From Comamonadaceae bacterium (GTDB lineage: Bacteria > Pseudomonadota > Gammaproteobacteria > Burkholderiales > Burkholderiaceae_C), in assembly GCA_030602185.1 (NCBI GenBank), contig JAUWAE010000010.1, forward strand, positions 1 to 33,001: a stretch of 33,001 bases of DNA, in the 5' to 3' direction. The notes beneath the pieces are model-generated. The model had not been told where the DNA came from, did no database searches, and was given only the letters and a program-made list of their open reading frames with translations. Below, one piece after another: positions 26,030 through 33,001 of this stretch; the first letter of the stretch is position 1, and every line of letters starts with the position of its first letter. A program made the position numbers and the translations under genes.

Positions 26030-26571
26030 GTGGACCTCCTGAAAGCGGTGCCCGCGTCATCGATCCGGAAAATCCGGATCAGCGGGGCCTCGTAACGGTG
26101 TTTCATGTCGCGCACCATGGCCGCGGCATCATCGCAGTTCAGGGCATGGACCAGGATCTCGCCCTTGACGTCGTCCACTACGATGGAGACCGTGCCCGGC
26201 GTGGTGGTGATGATGCTGGCAAAGAAGGCATTGACGCGCGGGTGGGTGGTGGCCAGCGGCACCCGCAGCCAGGCTGGCTTGGGCTTGCCCATGGGGCCCA
26301 GCGTGATGCGCGCGACGGTGACGTTGGACACCACGATGTCCCACAGCACCACCCCCACGAGGCAGAAGGCCTGCCCCCAGCGCACGCGGCTGGCCTGGTC
26401 CAGGAACGGGGCCAGCAGGTGGGGCAGCCCCCACGCCATCAAGAGGGCCGACAGGACGTGCACCAGCGCCAGGCTGTGCGACAGCACCAGCCAGGTCACC
26501 GTCAGTTGCAGCGACAGCACCGGGTGGGGAAACACCCGGCGCCAGCCGCGTTCGGCTTGGGGCGCGCTCAT
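26026..26571 (-). CDS. mnhE: Mrp-type Na+/H+ antiporter subunit E
   Basis: A 181-aa MnhE with an N-terminal pair of hydrophobic helices (about 18-60) and a soluble C-terminal domain containing TLGPMGKPKPAWLRVPL (about 92-108), NAFFASIITTTPGTVSIVVDD (about 114-134) and ILVHALNCDD (about 138-147), all typical. Length is normal for the full family, in contrast to the short second copy at 32177-32536. The start overlaps the mnhD stop, consistent with translational coupling. Confidence 0.95.
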   Translation of the reverse strand: MSAPQAERGWRRVFPHPVLSLQLTVTWLVLSHSLALVHVLSALLMAWGLPHLLAPFLDQASRVRWGQAFCLVGVVLWDIVVSNVTVARITLGPMGKPKPAWLRVPLATTHPRVNAFFASIITTTPGTVSIVVDDVKGEILVHALNCDDAAAMVRDMKHRYEAPLIRIFRIDDAGTAFRRST

Positions 26572-28253
26572 GGTTTGTTCTCCTCGATGGACGGTGCAAG
26601 CGGTGACTCGGCCGGCGCCGCATCACCGCGACGGAACGGCCCACGGCTGCCGTCGTAGGGCAAGGTGGTGCGCAGGTCGACGCCCCCCTGGCGGCCGAGC
26701 ACAGCGGCCGCGTAGCCCGCCTTGTCGGTGAGCTGCTGGGCCGCCGCGTCTGTGTAGGCCTTGATGGGGGCAGCAAACACCGCCATGGCCACGGTCACGG
26801 CCATGAAGGCCCAGGCCGAGGCCAGCAACTTGGGGCTGGAGCCCGAAGCATGGACATTTTCATCGGGCTGGACGTGCCAGAACACGACCACGCCCGCGCG
26901 CGCCAGACCGACGATAGTGAGGAACCCCACCACCAGCACCACCGTCCACACCCAGGCCTGGCCAGGGAGCCCGGCCGAACTTTCCAGGATCATCAGCTTG
27001 CCCAGAAAACCAGGCAGCGGGGGCAGGCCAGCGGCCGAAGCGGCACCGAACAGCATCATCACCCCGAGCAGCACCGGCTCGCGCACGGCGGGGGCCGGCT
27101 GCAAGCGGTCGTAGGTGGCACCGCGCTGCGAGGCCATCAGTTCGACAAAGAGGAACAGGCCCGCGATCACCACCGTGCTGTGCAGGGTGTAGTACAGCGC
27201 GGCCGAGAGCGTTTCGGGCGTGAACAGCGCCACACCCGCCAGGATGGTACCTACCGACGACACCGTCAGGTAGGCCACCAGCCGGCCCAGGCTGTGCGAC
27301 GCGAGCGCGCCGAACACGCCCAGCACACTGGTGATCAGGGCCAGCGGCAGCAGCCAGTCGGCGGCCGTCAGGCTCGCGGCCCCGGCGTCCACCCCGAAGA
27401 TGACCCAATGCACCCGCACGATGCTGTACACCCCCACCTTGGTCATGATGGCAAACAGCGCCGCCACGGGCGCACTGGCCGCAGCGTAGGTGCCAGGGAG
27501 CCAGAAGTACAAAGGCACCAGTGCCGCCTTCAGGCCGAACACCACGAGCAGGACCAGCGCAGCCGACTGGGCCAGCCACAGGGCATCGCTGTCCAGCCGG
27601 GCCACGTGCAGGGCAGCATCGGCCATGTTCAGCGTGCCGGTGGTCGAGTACACCATCGCCAGGCCGATCAGGAACAGGGCCGACGCAGTGAGGTTCAGCA
27701 CCACGTAATGCACCCCCATGCGCAACCGCTCGCGCCCCAGCCCGTGCAACAGCAGCACATAGGAGGCGATCAGCAGCACCTCGAAGAACACGAACAGGTT
27801 GAACAGGTCGCCAGTGAGGAAGGCGCCGCTCAGGCCCATCAACTGGAACTGGAACACCGCATGGAAGTGGCGACCGCGTGTGTCCCAGCCGCCACAGGCG
27901 TACCACAGCACCGGCAGCGCCACCACGTAGGTGAGCGTGAGCATCAGGGCCGACAGCCGGTCCACCACCATCACGATGCCGAACGGCGCGGGCCATTCGC
28001 CCAGTTCATAGACCGTGAGTTCGCCCCCGTGCGCCCGCCACAGCAGGCCGATTGCCATCACCAGGCCGAGCGCCGTGGACGCCAGCCCCAGCCAGCGGCG
28101 CCAGCGCAGGCGCCCGTGGTGGTGCCCCCCGCCCAGGGCCGACAGCCCCGCGTGATCGCCCAGCAGCAGGTGCGCCATCGCCGTGAACGACGGCAGCAAC
28201 ACCGACAGCACTGGGGCATGCTGCCCCCAGAAATCGAGCAAGGCTTGCAACAT
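26568..28253 (-). CDS. mnhD: Mrp-type Na+/H+ antiporter subunit D
   Basis: A 561-aa proton-translocating subunit homologous to NADH dehydrogenase NuoN/NuoM chains, with about 14 transmembrane helices. Visible landmarks are the Glu in LFNLFVFFEVLLIASYVLLLHG (about 140-165) corresponding to the essential helix-5 Glu, and ASAPVAALFAIMTKVGVYSIVRVHW (about 257-281) containing the conserved Lys. GLPPLPGFLGKLMILES marks helix 12. A roughly 60-residue hydrophilic C-terminal tail follows. It starts one base into the mnhC stop (TGATG) and overlaps mnhE. Confidence 0.96.
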   Translation of the reverse strand: MLQALLDFWGQHAPVLSVLLPSFTAMAHLLLGDHAGLSALGGGHHHGRLRWRRWLGLASTALGLVMAIGLLWRAHGGELTVYELGEWPAPFGIVMVVDRLSALMLTLTYVVALPVLWYACGGWDTRGRHFHAVFQFQLMGLSGAFLTGDLFNLFVFFEVLLIASYVLLLHGLGRERLRMGVHYVVLNLTASALFLIGLAMVYSTTGTLNMADAALHVARLDSDALWLAQSAALVLLVVFGLKAALVPLYFWLPGTYAAASAPVAALFAIMTKVGVYSIVRVHWVIFGVDAGAASLTAADWLLPLALITSVLGVFGALASHSLGRLVAYLTVSSVGTILAGVALFTPETLSAALYYTLHSTVVIAGLFLFVELMASQRGATYDRLQPAPAVREPVLLGVMMLFGAASAAGLPPLPGFLGKLMILESSAGLPGQAWVWTVVLVVGFLTIVGLARAGVVVFWHVQPDENVHASGSSPKLLASAWAFMAVTVAMAVFAAPIKAYTDAAAQQLTDKAGYAAAVLGRQGGVDLRTTLPYDGSRGPFRRGDAAPAESPLAPSIEENKP

Positions 28254-28654
28254 CAGGCACGCCCCCCGCGATCGCCGGCCCCGGGGGCCGTGCCGCCCGG
28301 CGCCACGTAACCCACGGCATGACCAGGCTCATGGCCGTCGACATGGTCGCTGCCCGACTCGTGGCGGTTGCGCAGCGCCAGCTCGATCACGAACCCGGTG
28401 GTGGCAAAACCGATCACGATGGCGGTCAGCACCAGCGCCTGCGGCAGCGGATCGGCCACCAGTTCCTGCCCGACCAGGATGGGGTGGGCATCGGTCCACA
28501 GGCGGCCCATCACGAAAATGAACACGTTGACCGCGTAACCGATGAGGGACAGACCCAGCACCACCGGAAAGGTGCGCCCACGCAGCAAGAGGTAAATGCC
28601 ACAGGCGGTGACCAGCCCGATGCCGCTGGCCAGAAGAAATTCCATGCTGATCAT
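28253..28654 (-). CDS. mnhC: Mrp-type Na+/H+ antiporter subunit C
   Basis: A 133-aa NuoK-like subunit with three helices (about 5-22, 30-50, 75-100). Family residues appear in ASGIGLVTACGIYLLLRGRTFPVVLGLSLIGYAVNVFIFVMG (about 9-50) and DPLPQALVLTAIVIGFATTGFVIELALRNR (about 68-97). The C-terminal 30 residues are hydrophilic and rich in His, Asp and Gly. A second Met at residue 4 (28645) could be the true start. It overlaps mnhA by 4 bp and mnhD by 1 bp. Confidence 0.95.
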   Translation of the reverse strand: MISMEFLLASGIGLVTACGIYLLLRGRTFPVVLGLSLIGYAVNVFIFVMGRLWTDAHPILVGQELVADPLPQALVLTAIVIGFATTGFVIELALRNRHESGSDHVDGHEPGHAVGYVAPGGTAPGAGDRGGRA

Positions 28655-31473
28655 GCGTTGCTCCGGTCGGCCACGGCAGGGCCCTCGACGCTGGCCGTAC
28701 CCAGCACCGAGATCGTCAACAGGGTGGCGCCCACCACGGTGAAGTAGACGCCCAGGTCAAACAGCGCCGCCGACGCCAGCGGCAATTCGCCCAGCCAGCC
28801 CACATGGGGGTGGCCATGGGCACTGGTCAGGAAGGGGCGCCCGAACAGGAACGCCGCAGCGCCGGTGAGGCCAGCGATCGTGAGGCCGGAGCCGATCCAG
28901 CGCACGAAACGGCGACCGCCCTCGGCACGCAGGTAGGTTTCGGCGCGGTCCTGGCCCAAGGCCATGAACTGCAACACCAGCGCCACCGCGGTGATCAGGC
29001 CCGCAATGAAACCGCCACCGGGCATGTTGTGGCCACGCATGAAGATGTAGACCGTGAACACCATGGCCACCGGCAACACCACCGAAGCGGCCACCCGCAG
29101 CAACAACGGGTGCTGGGCAAACGTCCAGTTGCGCCCCTCGGGGTCGACCGATGGCCGGCGCGTACGCATGCCCTCCATCAGCGCCAGCACGCCAACGGCG
29201 GCAATGCCCAGCACCGTGATTTCGCCGAAGGTGTCGTAGCCCCGGAAGTCAACCAGGATGACGTTGACCACGTTCGACCCGCCGCCCAGGGGCAAGGCGT
29301 TCTCCAGGAAGTACCACGCGATGGAGCTGTGGTCGCGGGTCATCATCACCCAGGCGATCCAGGCCACGCCCGCGCCACCGGCCAGGGCGATGGCGGCATC
29401 GCGCACCCGCGTGCCAGTGCTCGATTCGCGCGGCGTGTGGTTGGGCAGCAAGGCCAGGCCCATGAGCAGCAGCACCGTGGACACGAGCTCCACCGACAGC
29501 TGGGTCAGCGCCAGGTCGGGGGCCGACAGGCTGACAAACGACCGCGAAGTGACCAGACCGACCACGCCCACCAGCACCACGGCCTGGAAGCGGCGGTGGT
29601 GCGTCACCACCAGCGCCACGCAGGTGGCCAGCAGCAGCAACCACACGGCCATCGACAGGGGGTTGGCCGGCAACAGTTCACGCGCCCCGCTGCCAACGGA
29701 GCGTCCCAGCAGCGGCGCCGCGCCGACCAAGATGACCGCGCCCAGCATCCAGGCCAGGTAACGCTGCAACGAGCCACTCTCGAACAGGCTGGTGACGCGG
29801 CCCGCCATGGCGAACAGACCATCGATGGTGGCCTCGAACAGCTGGCGGCCCGTGGCGCGGCCGAACCACGCCTCGGAGCTGATGCGGTGCAGCCGCTTGC
29901 CGCGCGCCAGCACGGCGTACAGGGCGATGCCCGCCACCAACGCGATCGCGCTCATCAGCAGCGGCAGATTGAAACCGTGCCAGAGGGCCAGGTGGTAGTC
30001 CGGCAAATCACCGGCCACCAGGGCAGTGGCCGCCACGTGCACCAGCGGGCCGAACGTGACCGCGGGCAGCAGACCGACCACGACGCACAGTATCACCAGC
30101 AGGATGGCCGGCAACTTCATGCCCAGCGGTGGCTCGTGCGGGTGGGTGTTGGGGACATCGCCCAGCGGGCCGTTGAAATAGGTGTCGTGCACGAAGCGCA
30201 GGGAATACGCCACGCTGCAGATGCCCGCCAGCGTGACCGCCACCGGTACCAGCCAGCCCCAGACGCCGCTGGTACCCACCACCGCCTCGGTGAAGAACAT
30301 TTCCTTGGACAGGAAGCCGTTGGTCAGCGGCACACCGGCCATGGAGGCCGCCGCCACCATCGACAGCGTCGCCGTCCACGGCATGAGCGACCACAGCCCA
30401 CCCAGCTGGCGCATGTCGCGCGAGTGGGTTTCGTGGTCCACGATACCGGCAATCATGAACAGCGAGGCCTTGAAGGTGGCGTGGTTCAGCACGTGGAACA
30501 CCGCCGCCACCGCGGCCAGCGGCGAGCCCAACCCGACCAGAAAAGTCACCAACCCGAGGTGGCTGACCGTCGAATACGCCAGCAGGCCCTTGAGGTCGTG
30601 TTTGAAGATGGCGATGAAGGCCGCGAACAGCACCGTCACCAGCCCGGCCGCCGTCACGATGGCCTCGAACCAGCCCGAGCCAGCCAGTACCGGGTACATG
30701 CGCATCAGCAGGAACACCCCCGCTTTCACCATGGTGGCCGAGTGCAGGTAGGCCGACACCGGCGTGGGCGCGGCCATGGCGTCGGGCAGCCAGAAGTGGA
30801 ACGGGAACTGCGCGCTCTTGGTGAAGGCCCCCAGCAGAATCAGCAACAACGCGGGCACAAACAGCGGGTCGGCCTGGATCTCGGCCGCCCGGCCGGTCAT
30901 CTCGCTGAGCTCGAAGGTGCCCGCGATCAGCCCCAGCAGCACGAAGCCCCCCAGCATGGCCAGACCACCGCCGCCTGTCACCGCCAGGGCCTGGCGGGCG
31001 CCACTGCGGGCATCGGGCCGGTGGCTCCAATAGCCCACCAGCAGGAACGACGACACACTGGTCAGCTCCCAGAACACCACCAGCAGCAGCAGGTTGTCCG
31101 ACAGCACCACCCCCAGCATGGCGGCCATGAACAGCATCATCACCGCGTAAAACTTGGCCACCGAATCGGTGGGGCTCAGGTAGTAGCTGGCGTACAGGAT
31201 GATGAGCAGGCCGATGCCCATGATGAGCCCGGCGAACATCAACGACAGGCCGTCGAGTCGGAATCCCAGGTTCAACCCGATTTGCGGCACCCACGGCAGG
31301 AACTCGACGACGGTTTGCCCGTCGAAGATGGCAGGCGCATGGGACAACAGCAGCAGGCTGGCGGCTGTCACTGTGGCGGCCGCGAGGGCCGTGAGGGGGC
31401 GTGAACGCGGCCCCAGCCACCATGTGACCAGTGTGCCGACCAGCAAGGGCAATAAAACGATCAGCAGCAACAC
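28651..31473 (-). CDS. mnhA: Mrp-type Na+/H+ antiporter subunit A (fused A and B)
   Basis: A 940-aa subunit combining MrpA and MrpB. The N-terminal NuoL-like domain has the helix-5 Glu in VVFWELTSVSSFLLVGYW (E136) and the Lys helix near LPDAMAAPTPVSAYLHSATMVKAG. The central MbhD-like and MbhE-like parts lead to EITVLGIAAVGVLALMEG. The last 140 residues match MnhB (VLPVAMVFTVYIFMRGHNMPGGGFIAGL). Such AB fusions (PhaAB) are usual in proteobacteria. I chose GTG 31473 because MLLLIVLLPLLVG then starts the first helix; GTG 31518, 15 codons upstream, would run through a hairpin in the intergenic gap. Start confidence is moderate. Confidence 0.92.
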   Translation of the reverse strand: MLLLIVLLPLLVGTLVTWWLGPRSRPLTALAAATVTAASLLLLSHAPAIFDGQTVVEFLPWVPQIGLNLGFRLDGLSLMFAGLIMGIGLLIILYASYYLSPTDSVAKFYAVMMLFMAAMLGVVLSDNLLLLVVFWELTSVSSFLLVGYWSHRPDARSGARQALAVTGGGGLAMLGGFVLLGLIAGTFELSEMTGRAAEIQADPLFVPALLLILLGAFTKSAQFPFHFWLPDAMAAPTPVSAYLHSATMVKAGVFLLMRMYPVLAGSGWFEAIVTAAGLVTVLFAAFIAIFKHDLKGLLAYSTVSHLGLVTFLVGLGSPLAAVAAVFHVLNHATFKASLFMIAGIVDHETHSRDMRQLGGLWSLMPWTATLSMVAAASMAGVPLTNGFLSKEMFFTEAVVGTSGVWGWLVPVAVTLAGICSVAYSLRFVHDTYFNGPLGDVPNTHPHEPPLGMKLPAILLVILCVVVGLLPAVTFGPLVHVAATALVAGDLPDYHLALWHGFNLPLLMSAIALVAGIALYAVLARGKRLHRISSEAWFGRATGRQLFEATIDGLFAMAGRVTSLFESGSLQRYLAWMLGAVILVGAAPLLGRSVGSGARELLPANPLSMAVWLLLLATCVALVVTHHRRFQAVVLVGVVGLVTSRSFVSLSAPDLALTQLSVELVSTVLLLMGLALLPNHTPRESSTGTRVRDAAIALAGGAGVAWIAWVMMTRDHSSIAWYFLENALPLGGGSNVVNVILVDFRGYDTFGEITVLGIAAVGVLALMEGMRTRRPSVDPEGRNWTFAQHPLLLRVAASVVLPVAMVFTVYIFMRGHNMPGGGFIAGLITAVALVLQFMALGQDRAETYLRAEGGRRFVRWIGSGLTIAGLTGAAAFLFGRPFLTSAHGHPHVGWLGELPLASAALFDLGVYFTVVGATLLTISVLGTASVEGPAVADRSNA

Positions 31474-31498
31474 GGCGTTTGTCTTCTTTGTTGTGAAC

Positions 31499-31523
31499 GG
31501 GGCGTGCACCCAGCACACGCCCC
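31499..31523. other. Inverted repeat between the two mrp operons
   Basis: GGGGCGTG (31499-31506) and CACGCCCC (31516-31523) are perfect 8-bp inverted copies around a 9-nt spacer, in the 99-bp gap between mnhG2 and mnhA. There is no U tract on the minus strand. It could end the upstream mnh2 transcript, be an operator, or be a leader structure of mnhA. Confidence 0.45.
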
Positions 31524-31572
31524 TGGCCCGGTGCGGGCCGAAAGAGAAACGCCGATTGTAGTGAAGCCGCGC

Positions 31573-31917
31573 TCAGCGCTGCGCCGGGGCCTTGGCGGCC
31601 GGATCGTCACCCACCAGAGGGGCCTGGGCCACCGTCGCCTCGCCACCCGCTTCACGCACTGCCGCCCGCGCCAGCAGGTGCGATGCCACAGGCAAAGTGG
31701 CCAGCAGGAAGCCCAGCACCAGCAACAGGCGCCAGGTCCACTCGCCATCGCGCGCCACCAGCATGGCCCCCACGCACACCAGCGCCAGGGCCAGCGTACC
31801 GGCCTTGGTGGCGGCATGCTGCCGCGCCAGGGCGTCTGGCAACACGATCACGCCCCAGGCCGCCACCACCAGCAACAGACCGCCCAGCACCAGGCACAAC
31901 GCTGCCAACACCGTCAT
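31573..31917 (-). CDS. Second Mrp antiporter subunit G
   Basis: A 114-aa MnhG homologue: MTVLAALCLVLGGLLLVVAAWGVIVLPDALARQHAATKAGTLALALVCVG shows the VLPD-x-LAR-x-HAATKA version of the family block, and a third helix follows (LLLVLGFLLATLPVASHLLARAA). It differs strongly from the mnhG at 25397-25732, so this is not a recent duplicate. The C-terminal 30 residues are hydrophilic. ATG 31917 overlaps the stop of mnhF2; the frame open further upstream lies within mnhF2/E2 and is not used. It is the last gene of the second mrp operon. Confidence 0.9.
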   Translation of the reverse strand: MTVLAALCLVLGGLLLVVAAWGVIVLPDALARQHAATKAGTLALALVCVGAMLVARDGEWTWRLLLVLGFLLATLPVASHLLARAAVREAGGEATVAQAPLVGDDPAAKAPAQR

Positions 31918-32180
31918 GTCCGCCCTCCTTTGTCCACCAGGCGCGCCCAGCCGACGGTGGCGACAAACCCAACCAGCGCCAAGCCAATCGCCACGTCCAG
32001 GAACACCGTCCGGCCGGTGGTCAACGATGCACCCACACAAAGCGCCACCGCCGCCGCCAGGAAAATGTCCAGCGCCACGATGCGGTCGGCATGCAGCGGC
32101 CCCTTCACGATGCGCACCGTGGCCAACGCCGTGGCCACCAGCGCCGCGATCACCAGCACCACCATGGCCGCCGCGATCAT
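31914..32180 (-). CDS. Second Mrp antiporter subunit F
   Basis: An 88-aa MnhF homologue with three helices. RIVKGPLHADRIVALDIFLAAAVALCVGASL (about 23-53) matches the G-P-x3-DR-x-x-ALD pattern of the family, and the C-terminus VATVGWARLVDKGGRT mirrors MnhF ends. It overlaps mnhE2 and mnhG2 by 4 bp each. Together with the neighbours it belongs to an mrp set distinct from the downstream one. Confidence 0.9.
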   Translation of the reverse strand: MIAAAMVVLVIAALVATALATVRIVKGPLHADRIVALDIFLAAAVALCVGASLTTGRTVFLDVAIGLALVGFVATVGWARLVDKGGRT

Positions 32181-32536
32181 GCTCGCACCCCGAACAAGGC
32201 CACCAGGCCGGGCTCGAAATCGCGCCGGATGCCCTGCACCAGCGCATCGGTGTCAGAGGCGTCAAGCACGTGCAAGAGCAACTCGCGTTTGTCCATGTCG
32301 ATGTCCAGTGTGGTGGTACCAGGCGTGAGCGTGACCATGCACCCCAGCAAGGCCGCACCCTGCGCCGTCATGGGGGCAAAACGCACGCGCAGGAAAGCCG
32401 CGGGGGGTGGTCGGCGCTCCCCCAGGCCGCTGCGCAAGATGACGGCCACGGTCTGCACCCCCGAGACAACCACGGCCTTGACGAATCGCAGCAGCAGCAC
32501 CAGCGCCGCCCAAGGTTTGAAGGTTCCTGATCGCAT
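32177..32536 (-). CDS. Second Mrp antiporter subunit E (short form)
   Basis: A 119-aa MnhE homologue. It keeps one N-terminal hydrophobic segment (WAALVLLLRFVKAVVVSGVQTVAVIL, about 9-34) and the soluble domain with CMVTLTPGTTTLDIDMDKRELLLHVLDASD (about 65-94). About 60 residues of N-terminal membrane region present in the 181-aa copy are missing. Short MnhE forms exist in one branch of the antiporter family, so this is probably natural rather than a truncation. The start lies 1 bp after the mnhD2 stop. Confidence 0.88.
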   Translation of the reverse strand: MRSGTFKPWAALVLLLRFVKAVVVSGVQTVAVILRSGLGERRPPPAAFLRVRFAPMTAQGAALLGCMVTLTPGTTTLDIDMDKRELLLHVLDASDTDALVQGIRRDFEPGLVALFGVRA

Positions 32537-32537
32537 C

Positions 32538-33001
32538 TCAGCGGGCTCCCAGGGTCTGTGCAGCTGCCAGGCTGTAATCCAGCAGCGCCTGCGGGTAGAA
32601 GGAAATGGCCAGCGTCACCGCCGCCAGGCCCAACGTGGCCAGCCAGGCGGGCCACAGGCGGGTGGCGGCGGGACATTGCCAGCCGTCATCGGGGTGCGGC
32701 TTCCAGAAAGCCTCCATCCAGATCTTCATCATGGAGTACAGGGTCAGCACACTCACCAGCAGGGCCACCACCGTCCAGGTCACGTGCCCCTGGGCGATGG
32801 CCTCCTGCAAAACCAGCAGCTTGGACCAGAATCCAGACAGCGGCGGAATGCCCACCAGCTACAGCGCCGGGACCAGGAACAGCACCGCCAGCGCCGGGCG
32901 CACCTTGTACAGCCCACCGATGCGGCGCAAGTCGTAACTGCCGGTCAGCCGCCAGACCATGGCCGCAATCAGGAACAGGTTGGCCTTCACCACGATGTGG
33001 T
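32538..33001 (-). pseudogene. Second Mrp antiporter subunit D, 3' part with in-frame amber codon
   Basis: The minus strand reads as the C-terminal portion of a MnhD/NuoN-like subunit running past the right edge of the window. From the edge it codes HIVVKANLFLIAAMVWRLTG, then SYDLRRIGGLYKVRPALAVLFLVPAL, then a TAG at 32859-32861, then LVGIPPLSGFWSKLLVLQEA and on to the stop at 32538. Both sides are in one frame and match family sequence, so a single codon is altered. A Ser, Tyr or Trp codon one base away would restore it (TCG to TAG, for example). It may be a pseudogene, a sequencing error or, less likely, read-through. Confidence 0.8.

Noticed and set aside
28804-31404. Long plus-strand frames opposite mnhA and mnhD (also 26850-28310) and opposite uvrC (20466-23207)
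   Set aside because: Composition is His/Gln/Arg-rich without domains and each lies fully opposite a well-supported minus-strand gene.

Overview
The window looks like a chromosomal segment of a GC-rich betaproteobacterium, most likely Burkholderiales/Comamonadaceae (Hydrogenophaga-like). The taxonomic call is inference. It rests on the EarP/EF-P Arg32 pair, the uvrC-pgsA order, the HU / tRNA-Val / ppiD / tRNA-His arrangement and the strong GC3 bias. No 16S or marker comparison was possible.

Layout. (1) 1-3.7 kb is a mobile zone: an IS91-family unit (tyrosine recombinase plus HUH/Y2 transposase), a 580-bp non-coding stretch ending in a nested palindrome, and a small tyrosine recombinase on the minus strand. 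(2) 3.7-14.6 kb is a cobalamin locus. A B12 riboswitch precedes a CbiM-like cobalt permease and a tightly packed plus-strand operon: cobM(cbiF)-cbiX-cobH(cbiC)-cbiD-cobL(cbiET)-cobI(cbiL)-cbiG(N)-[cobE/cbiG-C::bluB fusion]-cobJ(cbiH)-[2Fe-2S] ferredoxin-cobA. Most junctions are ATGA overlaps. CbiX, CbiD and CbiG indicate the cobalt-early (anaerobic-type) route, while BluB makes dimethylbenzimidazole with O2. No precorrin-6A reductase (CbiJ/CobK), CbiA/CobB or later genes are in the window. (3) 14.6-16.5 kb holds a doubtful small reading frame and a 492-aa tyrosine integrase. The integrase abuts the 3' end of tRNA-His, a classic island attachment geometry. The B12 locus is therefore bracketed by recombinase genes and may be, or sit in, a genomic island. 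(4) 16.5-25.4 kb is core genome: tRNA-His, ppiD, tRNA-Val, hup, a DMT exporter, pgsA, uvrC, earP, efp and a LOG-family gene. (5) 25.4-33.0 kb carries two Mrp (Mnh/Pha) cation/proton antiporter operons in tandem on the minus strand: mnhA(AB)-C-D-E-F-G, preceded by the end of a second, divergent set D2-E2-F2-G2. The mnhD2 frame contains an in-frame amber codon.

How the parts work together. The riboswitch should lower cobalt uptake and corrin synthesis when B12 is abundant. CbiM brings in Co2+, CobA makes precorrin-2/sirohydrochlorin and CbiX inserts cobalt. CobI, CobJ, CbiG, CobM, CbiD, CobL and CobH then carry most of the ring modification to cobyrinate, with the reductase step missing here. 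BluB supplies the lower ligand. EarP rhamnosylates EF-P Arg32. The Mrp complexes exchange Na+/K+ for H+. The points most worth a second look are the CobE-BluB fusion with its split CbiG partner, the operon-embedded ferredoxin, the recombinase-bracketed B12 locus at tRNA-His, and the tandem mrp operons with the interrupted mnhD2.
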